Shown here: piece by piece, positions 24,234 through 35,220 of the stretch
How the letters are laid out: every line of letters begins with the position of its first letter
Position numbering within the stretch: position 1 is the first letter of the stretch
Assembly: GCF_031143425.1 (NCBI RefSeq)
Contig: NC_090440.1
Location: 340,383,844 to 340,447,843, forward strand
Direction of reading: 5' to 3'
DNA from: Pleurodeles waltl
Lineage: Eukaryota; Chordata; Amphibia; Caudata; Salamandridae
Length of the DNA: 64,000 nt
The notes under the pieces: generated by a model
Told to the model about the DNA's origin: nothing
The model's database searches: none
Seen by the model: the letters and a program-made list of their open reading frames with translations, nothing else
Translations under genes and position numbers: made by a program

Positions 24234-25621
24234 CTACTCCGTAGCACACAGGACTCGCTGGCAGACACTACTAATGGTCGACCCCTCCTCGCTGTCCTGA
24301 GGGGTCTCCCCTGTGCCCCTTGCAGCCTGCCTGCTCTCCACAAGGTCCACCTCATGGCTGGTGCGGCCAAGTCCTCGCGCCACATCCCCTGCGAAGTGCC
24401 CAAGTTCCACCTGGAGGCTGACTGTAATCCTTGACAGGCATGTTGTATTTGTGGCAAGACGCCCAATAGATGCTGCCAGTCGGTCAAAGAGTGTAGCAGT
24501 GTGGCGCTCCCTGCGCCTTGCATGTGCTCTGTCTGCCACAAGTTCAGTCACCAAATGTTGAATGGCCTGTATTAAGTCCCCCAGATGTTGATTCATGCGG
24601 TTGAACTGACTGTCCACATTTGCCATCCCATGTGCCATTGTTGTCGGCAGTCTATTGAGGGTTCTGGTGATGGACCTTAATTGTCCTTTTTGAGGTGCTG
24701 ACCCTGAATGAGCAATGCCTCCATGCCTGCAAACTCTGCTTTTCCTAAATCATCCTGGGGCACCGACTGAACTTTGCACCGGTGTCTGTGCACTGGTCCA
24801 GCTGCTGGCTCTGTGCTCCTCTCTGTGGGGCTGGGCCCTGGTGTTATTTCTGCTACCCCCAAAGTCCTGCGTTTGATCTTCAATGGACCCTGGTGGTGTT
24901 CTGCTGGGCCCTGCAATGTCACTGGTAGCCTCCTGCAGTGGGTCTGGCCCATGTTCCTTTCCCTGCCTTATGTCGCTGCTGGGGGTGTCTTGTGGGAGAC
25001 CTGTGGGACATAGGGGATACACTGTCATTATCACACATCTGTTTTATGCCTCATAATAAACATTTTCCTATATTTGGACTACTGTACTACATTGCCCATA
25101 ATGCACTATTGTAGCGGTTGCTAGACTGGAATGGAGCTAGTGTGGTGGTGCCTGCTGTTGTGTACTGGGATAGTGTGTATACTGCATTTGTGGGTGTCAA
25201 AGCATATCTCATGGTACCCACTTTGTGATGTCCCAGGCGCTGAACTGTCCAGTTCTCCCATGCCCTGTACGGCCTCTGGCTCCAGTGTCTGCTCCACCAT
25301 GCTTTCCAAGGCTGTGGGTGGTGGAACGGTGGATGGGCCCCTCATCTCCCTCATGCACTCCACAACCCTCTCCTTAGTCCTGGAGCGCAGGTCATACAAC
25401 CTTTTGCAGATTTCCTTGAGGGTGCGGTGGCTCACCCCTATGGCATTGATTTTCTCCTGTATCTGCTGCCATAATCTTTTCTTCTTAGTGTCTGGGACAC
25501 TCATTGCTGCCTGTCCAAAAAGTTCATCATGGTGCAGGCAGCCTTCTTATGTAAGCACCTCCAACTCCTTATCAGAAAATTTCATTTTCCTCCTTTTGCC
25601 AGCACTGCCTGTCTCCTTCAT
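24234..25621 (-). pseudogene. Harbinger Myb/SANT-like DNA-binding protein (copy C)
   Basis: ATG at 25619-25621 gives a basic start (KRRKMKFSDKELEVL) and a trihelix-type domain (RLWQQIQEKINAIGVSHR, then EICKRLYDLRSRTKER). A TAA at 25547-25549 interrupts it early, but the same frame continues. A donor GTGGGT after 25222 and acceptor CCCACAG before 25000 join in frame (phase 1) to a Pro/Gln-rich linker, a TGA at 24750-24752, and then an amphipathic coiled-coil region (NRMNQHLGDLIQAIQHLV) ending at 24234. This is the partner protein of the transposase at 22810-23964, transcribed toward it. Two point stops are the only defects seen. Confidence 0.75.
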
Positions 25622-26999
25622 GGTTGCTGCAGCTCCTCTCCCCTTGGTGTGGCTCAGCAGTTTGTAATGGGTGTGGTCCTCCCTCCTCCCAGGTCAATTT
25701 GATGACTTCCTGGTTCTGATGTCATCACCAAGAGCCAGGAAGTGGGTTTCCCAACTGTTGTGCTGCACCTGCAGGCAATTTGCGAGTCAGTTGCAATTTG
25801 CGACACCCTTTTCACAAATTGCGATCTCGCTTTTAGCGAAGGTCGCAAATTGCGGTGCGCCACCTCTGCGACTCGCAAATTGGTATCACGAGTCTTTCTT
25901 GCATTTGATTTTGCGAGTCGGAAATAGCGATTCGCATGGAGTCGCTATTTCCGATTCGCTAAATTTTTCCTACCTACATCTGGCCCTGAATTCCTTAATT
26001 TTTGCTAAACTTAAACAATGTGTCTGTTGTTAAGTTTTATTTAAGAATATCATTTGAACAGGTATCAGAGATTTTTTTGAACTCCCCACTGGCGGAGTCG
26101 AACGATGTTCCCATTGTGTGTACTTAAAAATAGTCTTTTGGGGGCTTGCTCTGTGAATAAAATGGTGTCCATAATAATTGTAACAGAACATAGCTTCATA
26201 ACATTCTTGTGATTGATAAACCTCGTAATTTTCAACTACAGTAGAATATTGAAGCTCAGAGAGCAAAGAATCAACTGTTTCAATCAGAAACAACCCCAGG
26301 TGTAATTACATAATTCATGGAAAGTTTAAGTACATATGGAATTTGAATAACCTCTGTTGAGCCGTATATATCAAAAGAAACTTTATCCTAAACAATCCCA
26401 TCAGGAATTGGTATGGCTGAAATGATCACCAGGGACAAATCCAGACGGACGTTATGGGAGTAAAAATTTGGTTTTAAGACCTCATCCATCAGTTCAACAG
26501 CAGAGAGTTCAGGAAGGTAATGACCATGCATCAATTAAAAAAAGACAATGAAAATCCATAAAAGGAAGGCAAGTACAGTTAGTAAAACCAACAGATTGTT
26601 GCATGGATGAATGAATTAGTCAATTTTGAGCCAATTAATCAGCTTATGTGCTCCTGACAGTGTTGTTGCAGAAGAGGCAGATGAATGAAAGAGTTGTTGA
26701 CGTCAGCAAAATATACAGAAGCACTTTGTGCAAAAACTGGAGCCGTGTTTCGAAGAGGAGAGCTTGCAGAAGTCTCCATTGGTGGTTCATAGTAAACAAT
26801 TCCATCGGTCTGAGCTGAATCTGAGAACAATTGTTCATTGTTATGGACATTTCTTATCACAGAAGTAGATAGTGGTACTAATAAAGGATCATCTTCCATC
26901 GTCCACAAGCTCAGGGAAGTGTCAGTGTTGCTGTTCAAAACCCGTGGAGGAACATCTTGGTCTGTAGTTAGAGGGAGTCAGGAACTACCCAGGAGTCCT

Positions 27000-29386
27000 C
27001 TATGTCTGCTCTGCAGGATCAAACATATGGTGTAGCTTGACATTGTTGATGGAGACAAAGCATTTTTCTTTAGAACCAGGCAGCGGCAGTTGAATAACAG
27101 TTCTGGTAACCTGTCTTCCCAGAACTGGAACCAGTGCATGAAAAGAACAACCAAACTCCTTTTTTACAGCAACCTTTTCATGTACTAGCTCTGCAACTTT
27201 TGGAATCCAGCCTGTAAGTGTTATTGATACATTCTTTATTCCCAAGGAGGCGGCACTGGCAGATGCATTGTCATCATGCAACTGTTGTAAGTCCTGCAAG
27301 ACAGTGACACGTTCATGTCATGTCAAAAAGGAGTATCTGCCGCCTCTGCACCAGGACCATCAAGATCTGGAACATACATTTGTGTTCCAAACAGAACTTA
27401 CATATGGGGTTCACCCTCCTAGGGACCTTCTGGGCAGATTATTAAGTGCCATCTGGACTCCATACAGATGATTAAGCCAACTATGACCTGTGCCTGATTC
27501 TCTCACTGTTAAGGAGTGCTTTAAGTCTCGGCTTCTTTGCTCAACAACACTATTTCCGTCAGGGTAATACAGAAATGAATAGTACAGTTGGACCCATAAC
27601 AAAGCCAATGCCTTCGAGGTGTAAGCAGGGCCCTGGTCTGAGTGGAAAGCCACAACTGCATACATGCCGATAAAGACTTGTAAATCTTTAATAACAGTTT
27701 AAGCATCAGCTGAGCATTGTGGCCAAAACCATAGAAATCTGGAGCATGAGTCGACAGCATTAAGATATATTTGTATGCACCATCAGGTGTCAAAGGACCA
27801 CAAGGGTCCAGGTACACACATTGTAGTGGTGTGTTGGAAAAAAAGAGGGGCGTCTGAGGTGGGCGTTTGACGGTAGACCCCTTTATTTGCTGACAGATGC
27901 CACGGCAAAGGACATACTCTTTGGTGTGTTTGTATAGACCTGGTCACCAGTAACGTGATTGTAGTAGAAAGATAGTAGCCACCACACCAACATGGGAGAA
28001 GCATCTCCCTCATGTGCTGCTTTAATCAACTCACGTCTTTGGTCTTGATTGGGGATCACACTATCACCGACCCCTGGTATTGTTACTAGGGCAGAATTTA
28101 GGCTAGATATGCGTTAGGAATATTTGGCAGGCTATACCTTTGGCATAGGCTTGCTTTCAGCTGAAGCTTTCTCAGTGGCCGATGTTTCATCATTCAACCT
28201 CATCTGTAAACGAGTTATTGCAGCAACAGAAGACATAGGTACTGATGACTTGGCTGCTTCTTCAGCCAAAGTATTGCCTGTAACGTGTATTCCAACACAT
28301 TGATGTCCCAATGTATGAACTACATGGACATTGGGTAGCATTTCTTTCAATCTGCCACTTTCCCCCACACTATTCTGTGTTTAATGGTGTTTCCTTTGGA
28401 ATCCTGTAAACCCATTCTGGAGCCAGTAACACAGGTATACATTGAAGGAATGGACACAATAGTACAAATCACAGACAATAAATGTTAATTGTCTTGGATT
28501 CATGTGTTCCAGTGTCATCAACAGAGCTTTAAGCTCTGCTGGTTGTGCAGTGCAGTCCACTAAGGTCTGCTTATAAGTATGTTGTGGATGGAATTCACCA
28601 TCCTTCATGTAGCCACTCACAAGTGCACAGGCAGTGAAGTACTGATGTTTAGTGCCTATTGCTGGTTGGCTGAACAATCGGTGTAAATAATTGTGGGATA
28701 TTGGTCAGTAGGCAAGATGTTTCCTGGAACTGGGTATTTTTAATCAAATATTTGCAAAATTTGTGAGTTTGTAACTTAGGATCGAAAACATAGTCAACAT
28801 CCATGCCATCAGAGACATTGCCCATTGGCTCTAGCGTGGATGTAGTGCCTGTGTGTTAGGAATTCTGACTTTTGGCACAGACTTGAGGGATTGAATCAGA
28901 GATATGACAATAATGTGTTTCCCCTGGGCAAGGGGTCTCTCTTTAATGACAGCCATCTGAACAGCAGTCAGATTCTGTTCTCCGACAGCAAAGCGTTGTT
29001 CTGCTGTAAAATACAGATGTGATTTCTATGCTATGGGGACGGTATCACCCTCATTGAGCATTACATAGGTGAAACCAATGGCAACAGCAATTACTCTGAT
29101 GATTACATGTATTTTGTTGTCCCTTGTGTGTAAGTGTTTTGTTGTAATGCTTTAAGAATGTGTGTGTGTTTGACTGTCCGATATTTACCTGAAAAGTCAG
29201 AATGTAAAAGATCATATAATGATTTGAGTGTGCATAATCTGGAATGTAAGTTCTGCCAAAGTTTAAAATGCCCAACAATGACTGGAGATTTTTGATAGTG
29301 CTTGGTGGTTGCAATTTTGCACAGTTTTCTAGAAAGTGGGGAGATAGGCCTTCATCTGATAGTTCATATAAAAGAAAATAGGACAC
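27000..29386 (-). pseudogene. pol: Foamy-like pol remnant (RT end, RNase H, integrase)
   Basis: Frames in order on the minus strand: RT thumb/connection (29386-29051, with LLGILNFGRTYIPDYA), RNase H (28677-28132, with a DCTAQPAELKALLMTLEH segment supplying an acidic residue), integrase zinc-binding region and core (28013-27411, including FHSDQGPAY for the second catalytic Asp and GNSVVEQRSRDLKHSL for the Glu), and a C-terminal domain ending DPAEQT at the stop at 27000. Frame changes and stops separate these pieces, so it cannot be expressed as an enzyme. The same segments appear in plus orientation at 30960-33300. Confidence 0.65.
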
Positions 29387-29395
29387 TAAGAAAGA

Positions 29396-30120
29396 CTATT
29401 TTTTTTTTTATTGAATTAGTAGCCTAGTTTGTCAAAGCCCACAACAATGTGGTTCACTCGTCTTATATGCTGACAATGATCATCATCCATCAAAAACGTG
29501 AGCTACCAAAGATTATTGCAGAGACCTAGTTAAGTATTGGTCAAGATAGTCTGGGGGCCAGACCGATTAAACCACAATTTCACAGCAGATCTAAGGACGA
29601 TACTATGAAGCAAAAGCCTGAAGGTTCCAAAAATTGCGGATTAAGAAACAACAAACACCTAAAAATGAAAGTGGAGAATCTCTGCACATGGAGACCTCAC
29701 AAACAGGTACAACCTTAGAAATAGGGATAATATAAAAACACCTGACAGATATCAATATACTGATGTCCGCCAATCTCATTCCTTTTAGGACTCACCGTAA
29801 AAATGCAGTGAGGGAGGTGGGCGGCCACAGCAGCGAACTGAGTACATGAAACTGAGAAAGGACTCACAACGCTCGTCTGAAGTTTCAGTTAAAAAAGAAG
29901 AGAAACTTCCCCAACAAAAAACATAATTTAAAAAGAAAAAAGTTGGCAGCAGTTAAAATCTGACATGACACTCAAGAAGAGGGCTTTACTGAAGAACAGA
30001 AAGTGGGCACGGGCACTGCTCGACATTGCAGCAGAATAATTCGCAGGGATCTTTAAGAGCATCTGGAGCTGAAAGCAACTGATGACAAGTTGAGATTGCG
30101 GGCAGGAGTGTCTCCACACC
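29396..30120 (-). other. Possible retroposed sequence with poly(A), between the two foamy-like copies
   Basis: On the minus strand the segment ends AATTCAATAAAAAAAAAAAA (about 29398-29417), a polyadenylation signal merging into a poly(A) tract, joined to the provirus at a TATTTT site as expected for L1-mediated insertion. Upstream sequence resembles neither the retrovirus nor L1 coding regions. It could be a retroposed transcript 3' end or a LINE/SINE tail. The far boundary is uncertain. Confidence 0.4.
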
Positions 30121-30169
30121 CAGTAGGTTGTGCCAAATAACTATTCAGTTAGAAGGGGACATTGAACAT

Positions 30170-33100
30170 AAGATAGACACCAACTTTTTGGACTGCGTTG
30201 ATCCTATTTATGATATTCTTCTAGCTGAAAAAAGATTGACCACCAGAATTCATCCTCAATCTCCCTTATGGAGAGGATGTTATTGAAAAATCCTACTTGC
30301 CCCTTGTTCCCAGAAAACTTGTTGAAATGCACGCCATTGATTCGGCAGTGGCGCAGGCACCTGCATTATATTACATTCATGTAGGATGGGACAAAGATTC
30401 CCAATCCCAATCTCAACCTCAATACCCAATAAAATATGATGTGAAAGCACCTGTTAGGGAAATCCTCCACCACATGGAGTGCAAGGGTGTCATTGAACCC
30501 TCGGACTCATCTATCAATAATACATTATTTCTAGTTGCTAAACCCGACCATCCATATAGATTAGTCTCAGACTACAGAGATTTAAACAGTCACACAAAAA
30601 TATTTGGCATACCAAATACACACAGCACTTATTAACAATATAGTGCTCAAATGGGGTTTTTGGCCAAAACATAGAGCCTGAAAGTAGGGACTTAACAAGT
30701 TTTAGCGCCCTTGGCTCTCAGTAAAAATTCTTCCGACTCCCGATAGGGTACAGAACTGCCCAGGACAGTTGTCAGCTTATGTAACATCTATTCTACATGA
30801 CATTGACCATGAGGCGTTGTCATATGTGGATGGCATTTATCTCACATACGATAACCTCATTCAACATTTAAGACTTGTAGCCCGCACTGTTGTAGGATTT
30901 GCCAAAATCGGCTATAAATTCAACTTGAAAAAACTGAAAATAGCCTTCCTTAGTGTCTTAGGTTTGGGGTACAAACTATCAGATGAAGGCAGGAGCCTGG
31001 CACCCCAATTTTGCAAATGCATGCAACTACAACCTCCAAACACAATAAGAAAGCTCCCGCCAGTGTTGGGATTTTTAAATTTTGGCAGAACATATATTTC
31101 AGATTAGGCACAACGCATTAAACCATTGTACGACTTAATATTTCCTGACTTTAGCAGCAAATTCTGGACAGTCGAACATACACACATTCTAAAAGCTTTG
31201 CAAAAAGACATGCTGGAAGCAAAACACTTGCATACAAGGGACAATACAAAACATTTGGTAATCAGAATAATCGCTGGTGCCATTGGTTTCACCTATGTGA
31301 CATTCAAAGAGGGTGAGACCGTCCCAATTGCATACAAATCACACTTGTTCTCTACAGCTGAACAACACTTTGCTACCACTGAGAAAATCCTCACAGAAGT
31401 CCAGATGATGGCCCTTAAAGAGAGACCTCTTGCCCAGGGGAAGCACATTATTGTTTAGCCCCCTTTCCAGCGCTAGAGGCTGATACCAATGTGAGCGTTC
31501 CAAACGCTAAAGCATTATATCCACGTTGGATCCAATGGGCAGTGTCTCTGACAGCCATTGATGCTGATTATGTTTTTGACTCCAAATAACAGACCCAAGA
31601 ATTCGTCCAATATGAACTTCAGTATCCAATTCCAGCAAATACATTGCCTATTGAACAATACCATAGAATCTTTTACACTGATGGTTCATGTCAAACAGCA
31701 ATAGGAACCAAACATCAGTAATTTGTTGCTTGCACAGTCGTGAGTGGTTACATTAAGGATGGCAAGATCCATCCACAAAATACTTACATGCAGACTCTAG
31801 GAGATTGCACTGCACTGGAACATATGGATCCTGAGCAGATGACTTTGATTATCTGTGATTCATACTATTGTGTCCAGTTCCTTAATGAATATCTGCATTA
31901 CTGGCACAAAAATAGGTTCAGAGACTCAAAAGGCAACACCGTTAAACACAGACTTCAGTGGGGGAAAGTAGCAGAGCTGAAAGAAACCTAACCTAATGTC
32001 CATGTTGTGCATACACTAGGACATCAACGTGTTGGAATAAATGTGGAAGGCAACACTCTGGCTGATGAATCAGCCAAATCAGCAGTGGCCCCTAGCTTCT
32101 GTTGCTGCAGTAACTCGTTCTAAGCTAAAAGTCGATGATGAAACACTGGCAGCTGTGAAAGCTTCGGCTCTCCCTACCTAAAGCATATCCTGCTAAATAT
32201 TCCTACCGGATGGCAGGCTTGTTTGATGCACAAGTAACAATACCAGGTGTGGGAGTTTGAGTAATGCCCAATAAAGACCTAAGACCTGAATTAATAAAAG
32301 CAGCACCTGAGGGAGTTGCTTCTGCTCATGCTGGTGTGGCTGGTGTGTTGGCTACAATTTCACTATTACATCCACTCTATTGGTGGCCAGGTCTCTATAA
32401 ACAGACCAATCAGTATGTCCTTTGTTGTGACATCTGCCAGCAAATAAAAGGGTCCACCGTGAAACGCCCACCCCAGACACCCCTCCTAATTTCCAACAAA
32501 CCTTTACAATGTGTGTACTTGGACCATTGTGGTCCCCTAACCTCAGATAGTGCATACAAATACATTCTAGTCGCTGTTGACTCATGCTCCAGATTTCTGT
32601 GGGTTTGACCACAATGCTCTGCTGATGCTTGAAGTGTTATTAAAGATTTGCAAATCTTTATCGGTACATATGCTGTTGCAGCTTTCCACTCGGACTGGGG
32701 CCCAGCTTTTTCCTCAAGGGCTTACAGGGACACCATGGCTTCTTTAGGGGTCCAACTGCATTACTGTTCTCCATTTCATCCTGAGGGAAATAGTGTCGTG
32801 GAGCGACGGAACCGAAATTACAAGCAATCCTTAACACCATGGGTCGTAGTTGGCCTACACACCAATATGGAGTCCAGAGAGAAGGTACGTGGGGAGGCGT
32901 ACATCATACAGATACCTCTTTGGAACTCAAATGCATGTTCCAGATCTTGATGGTCCTGCGTGAAGGCAGCAGATACACCCTTTGACATGAATGAACGTGT
33001 CACTGTCTTGCAGGACTTACAACAGTTCTGTGATGATAACACATCTGCCAATGCTGCCTCCTTTGGAATCAGGCATATACAGTAACATCTACTGGCTGGA

Positions 33101-33300
33101 TTCCTAAACTTGGGGATCTAGTATGTGAAAAGATTGCTGTGAAAAAGGAGTTTGGTCCTTCTTATCATGCACTGGTTACAGTCCTGTGAATACACTGTAC
33201 CAGAACTGTGATTCTACCACCACTGCTAGCTCTAAAGAAAATCACATTGTCTCCAACGACAATGTCAAGTTACACCATGTGGCCAATCCTGCACAGCAGA
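30170..33300 (+). pseudogene. pol: Foamy-like pol remnant (RT, RNase H, integrase)
   Basis: In order: RT fingers (30297-30635; KPDHPYRLVSDYRDLNSH), RT palm (30769-31107) where the catalytic YVDD is YVDG at 30833-30844, connection (31126-31458), RNase H (about 31670-31980, starting FYTDGSC), integrase zinc region (32264-32460, with CCDIC), integrase core with first Asp (VYLDHCGPL, about 32515), second Asp (AAFHSDWGPAF, about 32690) and Glu (NSVVERRNRNYKQSL, about 32795), then a C-terminal domain to about 33300. Frames are broken repeatedly. Order and motifs match spumavirus-type pol; the lost Asp in RT shows inactivity. Confidence 0.65.
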
Positions 33301-33383
33301 CCTAGAGGACTCCTGGGTAGTGCCCAAATCCCTCCCACTACAGCACCATTGATACCTCGCCCACTTTTTTTTAAAGCTGTTGG

Positions 33384-33588
33384 TTCTGGATTTGTTCCCA
33401 CATTCTCCTCTATATTTGGTTTTATACCATCACCCATACATTCAATATCCTCAGGTATTTTCAGGGGATTGATGATTACTTTGGCTATAATAGGTGGCAT
33501 TTTGCTGTTGCTACTTTTTCTGCGCAATGGCTGTCCTGTCACAGCAAGGAATACTGAATGCACTACTGCCAGCACAACTGTGTCGTGA
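33384..33588 (+). pseudogene. env: Foamy-like env, C-terminal transmembrane segment
   Basis: A frame with Gly/Phe/Pro-rich residues followed by a strong membrane span (GLMITLAIIGGILLLLLFL) and a short basic/Cys tail, as at the C-terminus of a retroviral TM subunit. It follows the pol end by less than 100 bases, so about 2 kb of env present in the other copy has been deleted here. Only the hydrophobicity and position support the call. Confidence 0.45.
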
Positions 33589-33689
33589 ACGCATGATGCA
33601 GTATTTCGGAGCACCACTCCTGGAACAACTGGAGTGTGACTGGTCTTTGTCATTCTGACTGGTTTTGGATTGTGTTTAGCCCGTGTTTT

Positions 33690-34050
33690 GATGCCTCTGG
33701 TGACTCTCTGAATGTGAACTGAAAGTCTGTCTTTCTATGCAGCGCTTACTTTCATTGGAAGCTGATCTGTTGATGTTCTCGATGAGGGCTCATTATCAGA
33801 CATGCGTGTTGAGGGTGCACTTGCTAAGGGAAGCTGTTTATGAGTTGCCTTTTGTGCATTCCACAACTCTGAACTGGAGGGCATGACATGGAATGCTGCA
33901 GCCTCAGCTGGAGCTCAGGCTTTGGAACATGAGTGCTCTGTGGCATTCCTTGGATATGATCTGGATTTGTTACCACCTGCTGAAGTAGAATGTCTCCTGG
34001 CTTCAATTGTCCCAGATGTATTTGGTGATTTCCAAAGTGACACTGACTGT
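33690..34050 (+). other. Possible accessory-gene remnant between env and LTR
   Basis: After env a frame with few stops reads an acidic stretch (ALEHECSVAFLGYDLDLLPP) to about 34048. Foamy viruses carry accessory genes in this position, but I see no motif that would confirm one. It may simply be non-coding sequence before the LTR. Confidence 0.2.
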
Positions 34051-34207
34051 TGAATTTGTTTTTTTTCTTCTCCTCATTGTTTAAATTGTCCTTTTTCTGC
34101 CTCTTAACTTGTCACTGTTAACATACTTTTTTTAAATATATAAGTGTTTTAGTAGATTTAGTTTACCTTGAGCTTTTAAACTACCTTTGACAGGCAAGGA
34201 GAGGGTG

Positions 34208-35220
34208 TTGTATAGCTATTTTAGCCATGTTTTAGACACGTTGTTTTAGCTTACTAGGCCTGCATCTGTGCACTTTAATCCAGTTACATTTTATTCAGCA
34301 TTGATGTATTTTTGAGCAATAGCCACATATGCAGTATTGTTTTATTTTCTTTATCTCATTGTACTTTCACCTAGGAAAGCATCAAGTTCTTAGTAGGACA
34401 TTTATTTCACTTTGAGCTTTCTCCAAGGCTACAGTCAGATAGGGTTGCCGACAAACGTGGTGTGCTGTGTCTCCAACATTCACAGAAATATACACTGATA
34501 CATGGGGACTATTTCTTAGAATGTCTTCTGTTTTGTTATAAAAACACTCCTTTGTCCTAGACACGTTAAAGGGAGATTCCAGCCAGATGACCACGACTGT
34601 ATGCTGATTGCTTTGCTGCAGCTACTTGCTTAGACAGCCGGACCCCTGATCCACATGGAGGCGGTGTCTCTGTAGACTACAGGCTTCTTCCTCCATGTAT
34701 GAGGGATGATGTACCCTCAAGGGGGCAACTCGAAGGGCAGATTAGGCTTATTACGCTTTGCTCAAACATAGTGTAGGTAGGAGAAATATATATCCCTCCT
34801 AGTGACAGTATGGAAGGACTGTTCTTGTGTTTTACTCTGTTAGTCACCTGCTTGTTTTTATTATGTTTTACCATCCTAGTTATTGTAATATATGCCTTTT
34901 TATCTAAGATGCAGTTACTTCAATAAATCATTATTGAACTGTTTTCTTCCTATGTCGTCTTTACCTATATGAGACTTTTGGTAACTGAGAGAAAGGAATG
35001 GGATCTGGTTGACCACGATTCCCCTGAGGAGTCTTTTTTGTCATGCGCCCAGTTGTCACAATCATCTCAGCCAGAGATGAGGCGCTGCTAGTTAGCCGGA
35101 AAACCCGGATTAGACTGACAGGCCTCATGTGGTGTGAAATCATACTTAGTAGCCACAATCCATATGATCCTGTCTCCCAAATTCAATAGCTCCAATAGGA
35201 TAATGAGAACCTATGCGACA
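34208..35220 (+). repeat. 3' LTR of the plus-strand foamy-like copy
   Basis: Begins TGTTGTATAGC after a purine-rich tract (CAAGGAGAGGG) and ends CCTATGCGACA, 1013 bp. It contains TATA-like TTATAAAAACAC (about 34538), AATAAA (34923-34928) and GAGGCGCTGCTAGTTAGCCGG. It aligns with the solo LTR at 14660-15617 on the other strand, which fixes both ends. Confidence 0.75.

Larger units (their letters stand above)
22477..25986. mobile_element. Harbinger C, complete 3.5-kb element
   Basis: Left end GGGCCAGATGTAGCAAAG, right end (reverse-complemented) GGGCCAGATGTAGGTAGG, both followed by repeated CGCAAA/GCGAATCG motifs. Flanks TTA (22474-22476) and TGA (25987-25989) are consistent with a decayed 3-bp TTA duplication. 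It carries two convergent genes, transposase on plus and Myb/SANT-like on minus, the canonical Harbinger set. Both are broken. Inserted in the env of the minus-strand foamy-like provirus. Confidence 0.85.
20674..26938 (-). pseudogene. env: Foamy-like env remnant, split by two transposons
   Basis: Env-like coding pieces lie at 26938-25987, 22476-22285 and 21654-20674, about 2.1 kb of coding sequence once the two insertions are set aside. On either side of Harbinger C the same frame continues (apart from stops), and the sequence resumes beyond the MITE. Features include several Cys and N-glycosylation-type sites and a start region just after the pol stop. The membrane-spanning C-terminal part is not found here; in the plus-strand copy it is at 33384-33588. 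Identification as env is by position after pol and by length; similarity in sequence was not tested. Confidence 0.5.
20674..29395 (-). mobile_element. Foamy-like endogenous retrovirus, minus-strand copy
   Basis: Provirus fragment read right to left: RT palm/connection, RNase H, integrase, end of pol, then env. The 5' side (gag, protease, first half of RT) is absent; it stops at a poly(T) tract near 29398. The 3' LTR is also missing; env ends at a dispersed repeat near 20674. Env is interrupted by a MITE (21655-22284) and by Harbinger C (22477-25986). Assignment to the spumavirus-like lineage is from pol and from the large separate env, by family knowledge; not tested by phylogeny. Confidence 0.6.
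30121..35220 (+). mobile_element. Foamy-like endogenous retrovirus, plus-strand copy
   Basis: 5'-truncated provirus: RT, RNase H, integrase, the end of pol, a short env TM segment and a 3' LTR. Gag, protease and the 5' LTR are missing, and most of env is deleted compared with the minus-strand copy. It lies head to head with that copy, so 30955-33330 and 29395-26940 form a long inverted repeat. Confidence 0.65.
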
